Below, one piece after another: positions 13,690-24,089 of a stretch of 64,000 nt of DNA (the first letter of the stretch is position 1; each line of letters begins with the position of its first letter). This DNA comes from Neoarius graeffei (Eukaryota > Chordata > Actinopteri > Siluriformes > Ariidae), in assembly GCF_027579695.1 (NCBI RefSeq), contig NC_083571.1, forward strand, positions 51,372,797 to 51,436,796, written 5' to 3'. Position numbers and translations under genes: made by a program. The notes beneath the pieces are model-generated. The model saw only the letters and a list, made by a program, of their open reading frames with translations, searched no databases and had not been told where the DNA came from.

Positions 13690-13934
13690 AACTTCAGCGA
13701 GTGGCACAAGAATGGGACCCGTTGATGTGTCGCTCGTTACAGTTTTCAAATATAATCGAAGGTGGCATGTCTGTTTACAAGAATCTTCTTGCCCAGAAGA
13801 AAAAAGAGTGCCAGCAACTACCCATAACTATGTTCTTCTCTCGGAAAAAGACACCTGCACCACAGCCTTCAGCAGAAAATGACGCTACAGCGGAGCGGAG
13901 TCAGGACGAAGAGGCACAGTCAGAGGGACTGTGA
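13690..13934 (+). pseudogene. Tigger transposase C-terminal remnant
   Basis: The frame gives LQRVAQEWDPLMCRS and ITMFFSRKKTPAPQPSAEN before a stop at 13932-13934. Such a proline-rich tail after a short 'FF..KK' motif resembles the C-terminus of TIGD1-like pogo transposases. The CENP-B-like DNA-binding domain and the DDE core have been lost. Confidence 0.5.
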
Positions 13935-13974
13935 AATACGCGTGAGTCGCAATGTGTCTAACCTCGTATTCATT

Positions 13975-14302
13975 CATCTCATCTCATTATCTCTAGCCGC
14001 TTTATCCTTCTACAGGGTCGCAGGCAAGCTGGAGCCTATCCCAGCTGACTACGGGCGAAAGACGGGGTACACCCTGGACAAGTCGCCAGGTCATCACAGG
14101 GCTGACACATAGACACAGACAACCATTCACACTCACATTCACACCTACGGTCAATTTAGAGTCACCAGTTAACCTAACCTGCATGTCTTTGGACTGTGGG
14201 GGAAACCGGAGCACCCGGAGGAAACCCACGCGGACACGGGGAGAACATGCAAACTCCGCACAGAAAGGCCCTCGCCGGCCCCGGGGCTCGAACCCAGGAC
14301 CT
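13975..14302 (-). mobile_element. tRNA-derived SINE, 5'-truncated, with 12-bp target duplication
   Basis: It matches the other SINE copies in reverse orientation, starting from the tail (CATCTCATCTCATTATCTC). The tRNA-like head is missing. CTCGTATTCATT is duplicated at 13963-13974 and 14303-14314. A 100-codon open frame across it is non-coding read-through. Confidence 0.85.
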
Positions 14303-14881
14303 CTCGTATTCATTATTAAAAATATTATTTTACAGTATTATTACAGTATTATTATTTTAAAAGTATTAAAAACTGTCATAGTTATTTGCAAGAACGTTTT
14401 TTTAAATTTCTTAAACAAATGCTTTACATTTGTATTGTATAATAGTTGTAAAAAAATAAAGTTGACTATTTCACGGATTTCGCCTATCGCGGGTCCTTTT
14501 TGGAACGTAACCCCCGCGATAAACGAGGGTTCACTGTATATGTTTTTCTGGATATGAATTAAACACCGCTACAATTTGGAAAACATTTTTAAACCAAAAC
14601 ACAGCTGAGGTCAATTTTTAAACAACATGCCACAATTTTAAAATATAAAATGTTAAAATATACCCCCCCCCCCCTCAACACCACCATCATGTATATTGGA
14701 CAGTAGGCTAATGGGCCAAAAGAACCTGTTATTTCACAGTTTGTGACCCTGCCAACAATCAGCCAGATCAGAGGCAAGAGTATGGGCACAATTGATGTGT
14801 TTTTTTCTTTTAAAATCTGGAAATATCGTAACCGACCAGCCTCCCCTGCTTGAAAGACTACCAGCCGCCACTGGTTTGGCC

Positions 14882-15296
14882 GGACTTTACACCTGACTTC
14901 GTACTGACTCTACACAGACCTGAGGGGATTATGAGGACCATGCCGATGTCCACGTAATTCAAAGAGCGAATTCGGGTTCAGCAGTGTCTAAATAGCTGTT
15001 TTTCTCTGAAAGTCCCTTTTTACCGCTAACCTGATTTTTGAGTGTATCCCAGTGTATAACACAGCGGACCCTAGAGGTGGTGGCTGAATTACACTTTCAT
15101 ACACATTTCTGATACACACGGGGCATTTTTGGCGCGCTTCGTTGTGATTGGTTAGTTTTCGGATGTGGGCGGTACCCACTGGGCTGCATGTGGACCTCCG
15201 CCCAGACGTCATCATTAAAGGACTTAATGTTTCGCTGGGTGATTAACACGCACAGGTAAGTCAAGTCAAGTTTATTGTCAAATATGTTATACGGTA
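14882..15296. other. No gene seen
   Basis: Unique-looking sequence between the hAT and the next SINE. The last 45 bases (tcaagtcaagtttattgtc) are a common teleost repeat fragment also found at 49045. Confidence 0.5.
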
Positions 15297-15671
15297 GGCG
15301 GCACGGTGGTGTAGTGGTTAGCGCTGTCGCCTCACAGCAAGAAGGTCCTGGGTTCGAGCCCCGGGGCCGGCGAGGGCCTTTCTGTGCGGAGTTTGCATGT
15401 TCTCCCCGTGTCCGCGTGGGTTTCCTCCGGGTGCTCCGGTTTCCCCCACAGTCCAAAGACATGCAGGTTAGGTTAACTGGTGACTCTAAATTGACCGTAG
15501 GTGTGAATGTGAGTGTGAATGGTTGTCTGTGTCTATGTGTCAGCCCTGTGATGACCTGGCGACTTGTCCAGGGTGTACCCCGCCTTTCGCCCGTAGTCAG
15601 CTGGGATAGGCTCCAGCTTGCCTGCGACCCTGTAGAAGGATAAAGCGGCTAGAGATAATGAGATGAGATGA
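15297..15671 (+). mobile_element. tRNA-derived SINE, full length
   Basis: The head GGCGGCACGGTGGTGTAGTG contains an A-box-like TAGTGGTTAGC. A B-box-like GGGTTCGAGCCC follows about 45 bases later, giving an internal pol III promoter. The body ends in an L2-like tail (gataggctccagcttgcc) and a TGAGATGAGATGA simple repeat. It presumably relies on a LINE partner sharing that tail. Confidence 0.9.
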
Positions 15672-15812
15672 AGTGTTTTTGCAAGTAACAGCAACTTATT
15701 GTTGTAAATGAAGTGTTATCATTTGGTCGGAGAGCCAGCGAGAGGAGATGAGGCAGAGTGCGGCAGGTTATGAGAGGCGAGGCCCGGCTCGTTAAGCCTC
15801 GTTAAAGACTTA

Positions 15813-15970
15813 TAGTGCAGCAGATTAAGTCAATATTCCAGAAGAATTGTGCACTTTACGATACAAGCACCAAATTTGGCATGAACAATGATTAGGACCC
15901 ACTTTTTTATTAAAGCCCGTTAGCCGCCTGAAAATCCAAGAGGGTGGCCCCTTTTAAAGATGGCCACCAT
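15813..15970. repeat. Left terminal inverted repeat of the TTA element
   Basis: It matches the reverse complement of 27777-27913 in blocks, for example TAGTGCAGCAGATTA, 'gatacaagca' and 'aagcccgttagcc'. It is divergent between the blocks. Confidence 0.7.
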
Positions 15971-16699
15971 ATTAAATGGAAAGTAAAGGTTTTCAGTATA
16001 GAAATTGAGTGTATGGACATACTGTGACGTTCTGGACATCACATTATATACAATTTGGCATGACACACTCATTAGTGCCAAAGCAAATCCAAGACGACAG
16101 GTATTTTAAACTCAAATTCTCAGTTTCCATCATAAGTTGATTAGAAATGCGATTTTAAAAAGTAGTAACAGTCCAAGGTCCAAATGATCTTTATCCACGT
16201 AAAAATACTGTAATCAATCTCAATTGCTGTTCTTTTTATAAGAGAGTGGTGTCAAAGCACAACCAGGGCACACTGGTGACATCATTGCTGTGAGACTCAG
16301 CATGGGGTTCGGTGTCAGCTAAGTACTATACTCACTAGTTGTAGTGTACTAACTGTAGGACTCACTGTAGTTACAGTATAGTGTAGTGTCCCAAATGCTA
16401 TCTAATCAGCCCTGTATATACACCAACTAGTAGGCCTAGTCTAGATAGTTGTAGTATTGTAGTTAGATAGCCGCACCTGAATTGACAGGATGTGCCAGCG
16501 CGGGATAGCCGAGCCAAGGGTAATGGGGCTTTAATTACCCAGATGGTGTACAGATCGCACGGGACTTAAATGGCACTGGATGAACGATCGGGCTAGGTGT
16601 AGAGCACTGATGTTTGAACCTAGTTGTATCCCATACTTCAATGTGCTTAGGTATTTTCACAGTTTTTTATGGTTGGGTGGTAAAAGGATAGCCCCTCGG

Positions 16700-17770
16700 C
16701 CTAAACCGTCACACAAAATGCCCACTTCCAATCTGCTGAGTGGTGTATCTCAAACTGACTGGACAAAATGTAGTCTTTGTCAGACAGATAAAAAGAAAGA
16801 ATTGAGAACTCCTCCAACACATTATCCTTGCAGTCTTGATGGTTATTCTATGATTGCCACAAATTTACCACTCTTTCAAGCAATTAATCAGCTGCCAATC
16901 AGGTTAGATGTGTCACGATTGGATGATGGAGGTGGTACTGAAGACACACTGCGAAGGAATAATGCAAAATATCACCAAAGCTGCCGTTTGATGTTCAGTA
17001 ACAGCAAGCTTGAGCGTGCGAGAAAAAGGGCAGCAGGCATCCAGAATGACCCTGGTGAGGGACACTCAAAAATGTGAAGAACTACCCTTGAAGTGCAGCA
17101 GTGTTTCCTTTGTGAAAAGATGGAACCTGTGTCTGAACTACGGCAGGCAATGACCATGCAGCTGAATGACAGACTCAATAAATGTGCTCGTAACCTGAGT
17201 GATGGTAAACTTCTCATGATGAGATGTTGTGTCAGCCTTTCGTGGCAAAGGTAAAAAGACTGCATGGCAAACCTGGGAGTTATGCCCTGAAGTGTCTCAT
17301 GTCTTTCAGAAACTCAGCCAGTACCCACCAGTAACAGATGACGCAGATCTCAACATGCTTGAGAAATTTGTCATCACTATGTACAACAAGAACAGCACTG
17401 CTGATGGGGTTGATGATGCAAGACTTGACGTTTGCCCGGAAGCAACGGTCTTATGATGCCATTCCACCCACAAGGGCATCCCTTGTACAGCATGTGAAGC
17501 GTGCCACTTATCAAGCTGCCTGCATCTGGGCCCAAGCAACTTTATGTCAAATGCATACAGAGAGCCCAGCCAACTGGGGTTGGCGAAAAGAAGGTGAAAT
17601 TTTGAAAATAGTTTGGACAACACTCCCACCAATTGCCTAGAGCTGTCAACAGTTGACAAATGCAGGTGCAAGACTGAATGCTTTGGAAGGTGCAAACGCT
17701 ACCGCTTTGGCCTTAGATGTACACACCTGTGTGCCTGCAAATGTGATGATTCATTTTAGTTGCAATCTAT
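16700..17770 (+). pseudogene. CXC-tailed protein of a transposon-associated family, internally deleted
   Basis: The plausible start (about 16719) gives MPTSNLLSGVSQTDW, then CSLCQTDKKKEL, NLPLFQAINQLPIRLDVSRL and KYHQSCRLMFS, i.e. a Cys/His pattern. After a stop a second cysteine pair appears (QQCFLCEKM). Another frame from about 17230 gives AFRGKGKKTAWQTWELCPEV and, after a slip, FARKQRSYDAIPPTRASLVQ and EGEILKIVWTTLPPIA. The end is a cysteine-rich CRCKTECFGRCK...CTHLCACKC tail. I recall this order from large multi-copy proteins of unknown function in fish and cnidarians. The middle is missing and the relic is not functional. Confidence 0.55.
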
Positions 17771-18099
17771 GCAATTTGCCATTCCAAGACAATACTCTAC
17801 CACCTAGCCCGATATCGTGTCAAATTCAGTGCCAAAATACACTATTTATGCAATTCATTTGTTTTTTATCTTCATAATATATCACAATTTAGAATTTCTA
17901 AATGCAGAACTGAATTACCCATACTCAAAAACCTATTTTTAGACACCAAGATCATTAAAAATGGATTATCCATTCATAATGGAGACAGAAAACACATAGA
18001 AGGGCGTATGTAGTGAAAATTCATTATGTCTGATTATTATAACTATTCTTTAAGTTCGTTTCTTAAGACACGTTATCATGGACACTAATCAATATGAAA

Positions 18100-19095
18100 A
18101 ACAAATGAATGAAATGCTCACGGACCCATACACATATGAAATACTCAAAAAGACCCGACAGAGGAAAAGAAAAAAAGACTAAAACTATTACTCAAACCGT
18201 TAATGGACGACAACAAAATCGATAAACAAACATACAACCACTTCATCCCCACAGCAGACATCACCCCCCCGGATATACGGCACACCAAAAATTCATAAAC
18301 CTGGAGCACCACTAAGACCCATAGTAGACAGTATAGGATCAGTTACTTACAACCTTTCCAAGACACTGGCAGACATAATTAAACCACTCCTCGGACTCAA
18401 GGAATACCACTGCAAAAACTCAAAACAACTAGCGAAAGAACTAAAGGAAATCAAGATAAAAAAGGATGAAATCTTTGTATCACATGACGTCATATCCCTC
18501 TTTACAAAAACACTGGTCACAAACACTCTCAACATAGTAGAAAACCGGTTAAAAGCAGACAGAACCCTGAAAAAACGTACAAAACTTACAGCACAGGACA
18601 TAACAAAACTATTACATTTCATTTCCACGTCCACATATTTCCAATTCAGAGGTACAATCTACAGACAAAAAGAGGGATTTGCAATGGGGGACCCGCTATC
18701 TGCCACTCTATGCAACTTTTTTTATGGAGGATCTGGAAACCCGAGCCATAGAAACAGCACCGGATGAATGCAAACCTATCTTCTGGAAAAGATACGTTGA
18801 TGACATTCTTGAAATAACCAAAACAGGCCACACACACACACACACACACACAACAACAACTCACGGATCATTTAAACTCCATAGACAAGACAGGCAACAT
18901 CAAATTCACACACGAAGAGGAAACGGACAAGACAATAGCGTTTCTGGACCTAAAAATACACCACACAGAAGAAGGTAATATCAGAATTACAACATACAGA
19001 AAACCTACACATTATCTTATCTGACCAATATCTTATCTGGACATCTGAACATCCCATCGCACACAAAATGTCAGTAATCAGAACATTATACGACC
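18100..19095 (+). pseudogene. Penelope-like element, reverse-transcriptase domain
   Basis: Recognisable blocks in order are KPLMDDNKIDKQTYNHFIP, VSHDVISLFT, then GDPLSATLCNFF and WKRYVDDILEITK, which carries the YVDD catalytic motif of PLE reverse transcriptases. The reading frame slips at a run of seven C near 18266 and a T-run near 18717. A (CA)n tract at 18830-18853 lies just after YVDD. The frame is cut at 19095 by the retroviral LTR and continues at 26877. It is not functional. Confidence 0.8.
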
Positions 19096-19540
19096 TGTAA
19101 TGGAAATTTCTAATAAACACTTCAGAGCGCTTAACAGTTGTCTTTTCAGTCATTTATTATAGTAGATCATATAAAGATATATAAAATAGGATAGGAAAGA
19201 GAAGAATAGAAGAAGACATCACTTCTGATGATGCCGAGAGTACTCGCACTCTGAGTTGTGTTTTAGGAATGTTATCTATTATACTCTGAAAGCATTCGCT
19301 CACTGCTTGTGTCTTCACGTGATTGGCTCAAGATTTTCTATGAAGCTTTGTTAGAGCGTGCACCTGGCGTGCGGGTGGATGCGTAGTTATGAGAACTCAG
19401 GCACCCTGCTTATCACCACCAAGGTCACAGAAAAGCGATTACAACATAGGAAAAAACATCTTTCTCAGTATAGGCCACTTGAGCTCAACACACAGAAACA
19501 CAGAGAATAATAATGTTCATCCATTAAAAATTCCCTCACA
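19096..19540 (-). repeat. 3' LTR of the endogenous retrovirus (minus-strand sense)
   Basis: 445 bp, starting TGTAATGGAAA and ending CCCTCACA on the plus strand, identical to 26428-26872. An AATAAA-type signal appears on the minus strand near 19150. Confidence 0.95.
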
Positions 19541-19555
19541 TTCCCCCCTTTTTAT
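19541..19555 (-). promoter_or_regulatory. Polypurine tract of the endogenous retrovirus
   Basis: On the minus strand AAAAAGGGGGGAA lies immediately before the LTR start, the expected place for plus-strand priming. Confidence 0.85.
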
Positions 19556-19765
19556 CCTATAGGATAAATTACTAAAAGGAAAGAAAAGAACTGTACACAG
19601 TTTCAGTGATAAGAGTTCTCAGAGAGATTCAACTTAACACGTCATTGAGTGTACAGGGATAATGCTAAGGCTGTTTTTATAAGACAGACATCTTAAATAA
19701 ATGCTAGCAAGCCATATACATAGATCAGGAATAATAGAACAGGAAACAATCATAATGAAAGTGTT

Positions 19766-20020
19766 TTAAGTCAGGACTAGTTTCATGTCAACTGTGCTGA
19801 TGTCATCGAACGGTGGGTTATAGTCTTCGTGTGAGTTTGGAGGCCAGTCAGGCAAGTCGTCTGAGTCTATTTTCACGATCTGGTAACCAATATTTGTCAG
19901 CTGCCTCTGAAACACAGACATACAACATTGACAGAAAACAGGGAGCAAACATAGCATCACAATCGCTAAGCCTAGGATCGGTACGGTGGATAGAATCAGA
20001 GTCTTCCATCCACTGAACTA
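19766..20020 (-). pseudogene. Retroviral env remnant: membrane anchor and tail
   Basis: A minus-strand frame ending at 19766 encodes a hydrophobic stretch of about 25 residues, a short cysteine cluster and a roughly 45-residue hydrophilic, acidic tail ending just before the 3' LTR region. Position and composition fit the anchor and cytoplasmic tail of a retroviral transmembrane subunit. Only about 250 bp remain between this piece and the integrase end, so the surface subunit and most of the ectodomain are gone. It cannot make an envelope protein. Confidence 0.55.
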
Positions 20021-20234
20021 ACACGATCAGCTGTCTTCAACTCCTCCATGTTCATCTGCTTATGATTGTTCAGCAACCTTGCGCATCTTGTTCAGTGCCT
20101 CAATGATGTTACCGAGTTAACCCTTGCCCTTCTTGACGTGTATTGGTGCTCAGAGGGCGGGCACGCCCTATCAGCCCTCGTCCCACCTCACCGGGACTTG
20201 GAGGAAACTCAAAACCCTAAGACTTGTCTATCGG

Positions 20235-21408
20235 CTAGACACTGAAATACTCTTCCCTATTGAGGGTGCGTACGTGATTGATGTGATACTCGCACTGTTC
20301 CATGCAGTGATGCCTTTCTTCCTCACGAGCTTTAGTCAGCGTCTGGTCACTTAGGCCTTCCTTTTCCTCCTGCTCAGCCGGTTCAGGAACCCTCCTGCAG
20401 TGGCTAGCATGGATCCACATCACTCTGCCTGTGACTTTCACTGCCGTTGGGGTCATGAGCAGGACCTGGAATGGGCTATTCCACCGTGGCTTGTTCCACT
20501 TGGTTCGTTGGAAGTCCTTTACCACGATCCAATCCCCTGGTTGTAGATCCCTCAGTGGGTTTGGGAAGTGCTTCTTTTACCTGTTTGTGGATAGATTTCA
20601 AAGCAGAGGACAACATTGCACAGTAATTCAACACTGCATCATCACACAGTGTGGTGTCCGGCAGTGTTCCTTGAGCTGGCCCTATCCCCATGTTGGGTAC
20701 TCGTCCAAACAGAATTTCGAATGGGCTTAACCCATGTTTAGGCCTAGTTTGCATCCTCATTTGTGTGAGTACTACAGGAAGGACCTTTGTCCATCCTAGC
20801 CCTGTTTCTGCACAAGCTTTGCTTAGTTTATTTTTAAGGGACCCATTTTCCCTCTCTACTGCTCCTGCACTGGCAGGATGATGGGCACAATGTTGTTTCA
20901 GGTCTATCCCTAGGAATGCTCCTATTTTCTTTAGGGCTGCATTAACAAATGGTGTTCCACTGTCACTTGAGATTTTGCTAGGTATACCCCACCTAGGAAT
21001 TACATCTCTCAGGAGTGCTTTGACTACCGCCTCTGAGTCTTGTTTAGCTGTGGGGAATACTTCTACCCATTTTGAAAACATGTCAACTATTACCAGGCAG
21101 TACCTTTTCCCTTCACTAGGTGTCAGTTCAATAAAGTCCATTTGGAGGTGATCAAATGGTTTGTCTGGTATTGGGTGTGCTGCTTGAGTTAGTCTGATAC
21201 CTTGACCTGCATTATGTTGTGCACATATCAAGCATTGCTTGCAAAATTTCGCAGCATAATTTGAAAACCCCTCTGTGAACCATCTCTTTGTTACTTCTGC
21301 TACCATCCCCCCTTTTGACACATGGGTGAGCCCATGTGCCAATTTTGAATAGAAAGGGAACATGTATTTTGGTAGACAGGGACAGCCCGAGGGACAAACC
21401 CAGACCAA
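20235..21408 (-). pseudogene. Retroviral integrase (DD35E), frameshifted near its end
   Basis: The 310-codon frame 21408-20476 contains a CKQCLICAQ zinc half-site, the catalytic aspartates in MDFIELTPSEG and SSDSGTPF, and the glutamate in AVERENGSL. 35 residues lie between the second Asp and the Glu. A second frame (20525-20235) carries the C-terminal domain. The catalytic triad survives even though the proviral RT is deleted. The C-terminal domain resembles that of class I (gamma/epsilon-like) fish retroviruses. Confidence 0.85.
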
Positions 21409-21429
21409 GTTTGCAAGGATACAGCCTGC

Positions 21430-21990
21430 CTATTTCCAGACTCGTCTCTCGTCCTGGATGGCAGTGCTCTGAAGGTCCGCTAGCTGTAAACAAGGGGTAG
21501 AAGCCTGAGGAAAGGCAAGGTTAGAGGGTGAACTGGAAGCCGAGGCTGCACACTTAGCTGCCACGTCCGCCCTGGCATTCCCTTGAGACACAAGATCAGT
21601 ATTGTTAGTATGGGCAGCACACTTACACACAGCAATAGCTCTAGGGAGTAGAACAGCATCCAACAACTCAGAGACCAGTTTATGATGTGCAATGGGAGAT
21701 CCTGTGCTAGTGAGAAAATTTCTATGTTTCCAAATGGTGCCAAAATCGTGCACAACGCCAAATGCATACCTACTGTCTGTAAAAATATTGACAGATTGCC
21801 CTGCCACCAATTTGCATGCCTCAATGAGGGCACAGAGCTCTACGGCCTGTGCTGACAGGTTTGAGGGCAGACACGACGCCTTGAGGACCTCGTGATCTGA
21901 GACTATGGCAAAACCTACTTTCTTCTTTCCCGTCTCTGGGTCTCTGGAGGCTGAACCATCCACATAGAGGACCATGTCTGGATTTTCCAA
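21430..21990 (-). pseudogene. Retroviral RNase H domain
   Basis: The 186-codon open frame starts MENPDMVLYVDGSASRD and continues with ALIEACKLVAG and NIFTDSRYAFGVVHDFG. These are the D, E and D blocks of retroviral RNase H, all present. It is separated by stops from the connection domain upstream (22146-22640) and is followed directly by integrase. Function in isolation is unlikely. Confidence 0.8.
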
Positions 21991-22145
21991 AGGGTCACTC
22001 TAAGTCTGCCCTGGGGGAACAAAAATCATTAGTGAGAGCAACACAGTCATGTGGCTCTCCATCGTCCTCTGTAGGGAGAAGAGAGGCAGAATTCAGAACA
22101 GAACAACATTTCACAATGATGTTAGGCATATCAAGTATGACAGTG

Positions 22146-22640
22146 TTATACTTCAATCATCTCTGTGCTGACAGATGTGACATCTTTTTTTTTTCCCAAC
22201 AGAAGTAGGGAGACAGCATGTGGGACCAAAAGGGTGAGGTTAGAATACCCCACAATATTTCTGGAGGCAGTTACCGCCTTTTTAGCTGCAGCAACTGCAC
22301 GCAGGCAAACAGGAAGTCCAGCCGCCACTGGATCCAGCCTGCTGGAGAAGTAGGCTACAGGTCTCAATCTATCCCCGTGTTTCTGTAAAAGAGCAGAGGT
22401 CATAAAACCCTTCTTTTCATCTACAGTTTGAACAAATGGTTTATTGGGGTCAGGCAGTCCCAGAGTGGGTGTGGTCTGCAGAGCACTCTTTAGGGACGTC
22501 AGGCGTGTGCGGGACAGCCGCAGCATTGACTGCTTGCAGATCTTGGACAAACCTCCACTCATCGGGCTGGGACGGTTTTCTTGCCTTCTTAATTGGAAAA
22601 ATAGGAGTGCGCACTGGAGAGTCCTGGCAAGGGACAATTA
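22146..22640 (-). pseudogene. Retroviral RT connection region, palm deleted
   Basis: The frame begins with a short unrelated lead, then gives PTLGLPDPNKPFVQTVDEKK and RPVAYFSSRLDPVA, typical of the RT connection domain. The palm blocks expected upstream, including the YxDD motif, are absent: the N-terminal RT piece at 22450-23322 ends shortly after DEWRFVQDLQAVNAA. The deletion removed the catalytic core. Confidence 0.75.
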
Positions 22641-23322
22641 CATCTGCCTTCAGCAACGAATCAAAGACCAGTTTTATACCTGCAATTGCTTCTGGTTTGA
22701 GTGGGTACTGGGTCTGTTTAGGACTGAAATCTGATTTGGGGGTGATCACCACTGGTTCAGCATTCTTTATTAGGCCCACATCACGTTTACCCTTTGCCCA
22801 AACGGAATTTGGAACTCCCGCCAATTTGGGGTGCACCTCTGCTGGAGTTATGCCTGTGGAAACAGAGACAAACAGGCCAGTATGGCCGAGGTCCCCAGGA
22901 CCCTGGTCATCAGTGGCTAATATTACGCTGCGCTTAACATACACACACATAGCATGACTTTGTTTGTAGACCCCAAGCCTTTGACAAAACAACACACTAG
23001 GGTCCTCTGTTTGGGACCATTCATTGCCATCGACTGCACACTTCCTGACCCACTTCCCCACGTCTTTCCAATGGGCGGCTCGTGGCCTTGCTAATGAGAC
23101 ATGGGGAATAGAATTAATGATGTCTAAGAAATCATGTTGGCAGCAGTCAACCTCAAAGTCCTCTGACACGAGGCCGCGTATAACATGTTTGAGAACACTG
23201 CGATGAACATTGATGCAGCTGTTTGGACAACGAGTAAAATGGACCTGCACAGCGCAATAATGTTTAGACCAATATATAGTTTTGAGGGTCAATCTTTCAC
23301 GTGCATGGGGTCTGCAAACCAA
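22450..23322 (-). pseudogene. Protease-RT linker and RT N-terminus
   Basis: The long minus-strand frame overlaps the protease frame at its start and ends with PIFPIKKARKPSQPDEW and RFVQDLQAVNAA, the first fingers blocks of retroviral RT. It then runs into foreign-looking residues at the deletion point near 22500. Confidence 0.75.
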
Positions 23323-23963
23323 GTCTTTTCAAACTCTACATCTTGCCCTTGGTGAACATGTGCTGTACAATGCAAATCTTTCTCTTTCATATAATCTGTG
23401 TCAACTGATGAGGTGTTCAAGTATGCGAGCTGTACAAGGTGTTTGGGAGTTTGTGTGAGCTGATCTGAGCAGAGCTGCCAGACATACACATACAGGGGGC
23501 TTCCAAACCCATACTGCACACCGCACATTTCACTTACTTCAATAGTTAGTCCATCTGGAGTGGATGTGAGATTTACTTCTAATTTGCACATTAAATCATG
23601 TGCTAACAAATTTACTGGACATGTATGTGAGATGAGGAATGAGTGGGACGTAACTATTCCTCCCTCGCTTTTACATGGGAGGTTGACTGAGAAAGTTTCG
23701 GTTACAGGTCGTCCTGAGATGCCCATCGTCTGAATAGAATTTGAGCTGAGCGGTGGGTCTACTGGAAGTACCCCATGTTGTATCACTGAGTGTCCTGCTC
23801 CAGAATCTACTAAACAGGTTAACACATGCCCACACACAGTGAGGGGCATACAAGGGAGTTTAGAAAAGGGAGTAGTTGTGTATTTTAACAAACTTAATGC
23901 AACTTCAGGTGTATTTATTTGGACTGGTATATCGGGCATTTCTGTGTAGTCTTGCTGTTGCAT
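23289..23963 (-). pseudogene. Retroviral aspartic protease region
   Basis: The frame contains LVDSGAGHSVIQ, the active-site DSG motif of a retroviral protease. Homodimeric folding is inferred from the family. The reading frame is open for 224 codons and leads into the RT frame. Confidence 0.8.
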
Positions 23964-24089
23964 GCAGGTGCTGCTACTAATGTGTTTAACATTATGTGAA
24001 TGCTCCTGTCTATGTGTATGTGTATCATCAGGTGAGTGTGTGTTACCTCCCCTGTTCTCTGTGTGGGGCCCGTTCCCGGAGTCCGCCCA

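Larger units (their letters stand above)
13597..14536 (+). mobile_element. Tigger/pogo-type element with TA duplication
   Basis: The left end is CAGTGAACCCTCGCTATAAC and the right end is its inverted partner (GATAAACGAGGGTTCACTG). TA lies on both sides (13595-13596 and 14537-14538). This is the classic Tigger terminus. The element is internally deleted, retains a short piece of transposase, and is interrupted by a SINE. It lies wholly inside the hAT at 12385-14873, so it inserted later. Confidence 0.85.
12385..14873. mobile_element. hAT element with perfect 8-bp target duplication, hosting other transposons
   Basis: The element starts CACGGGCGATTGCTC and ends AGCCGCCACTG. GTTTGGCC is duplicated exactly at 12377-12384 and 14874-14881. 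Its 'gaggctcagcctcctcta' block resembles the fragment at 4910. A segment of about 80-100 bp ('ctcaaaatgcaagacg.ttattgg') is duplicated inside at about 12640-12740 and 12761-12835, and a cousin lies at about 54760. It also contains a MITE copy at 12954, a Tigger element and a SINE. No transposase of its own is recognisable. Confidence 0.8.

Noticed and set aside
15297-15380. Possible host tRNA gene
   Set aside because: The A/B-box-like head belongs to a SINE with a long non-tRNA body and TGAGA tail; a cloverleaf is not evident.
20431-20730. Plus-strand open frames across the retroviral pol region (also 24036-24899)
   Set aside because: Antisense shadows of the minus-strand integrase and gag; no motifs on the plus strand.
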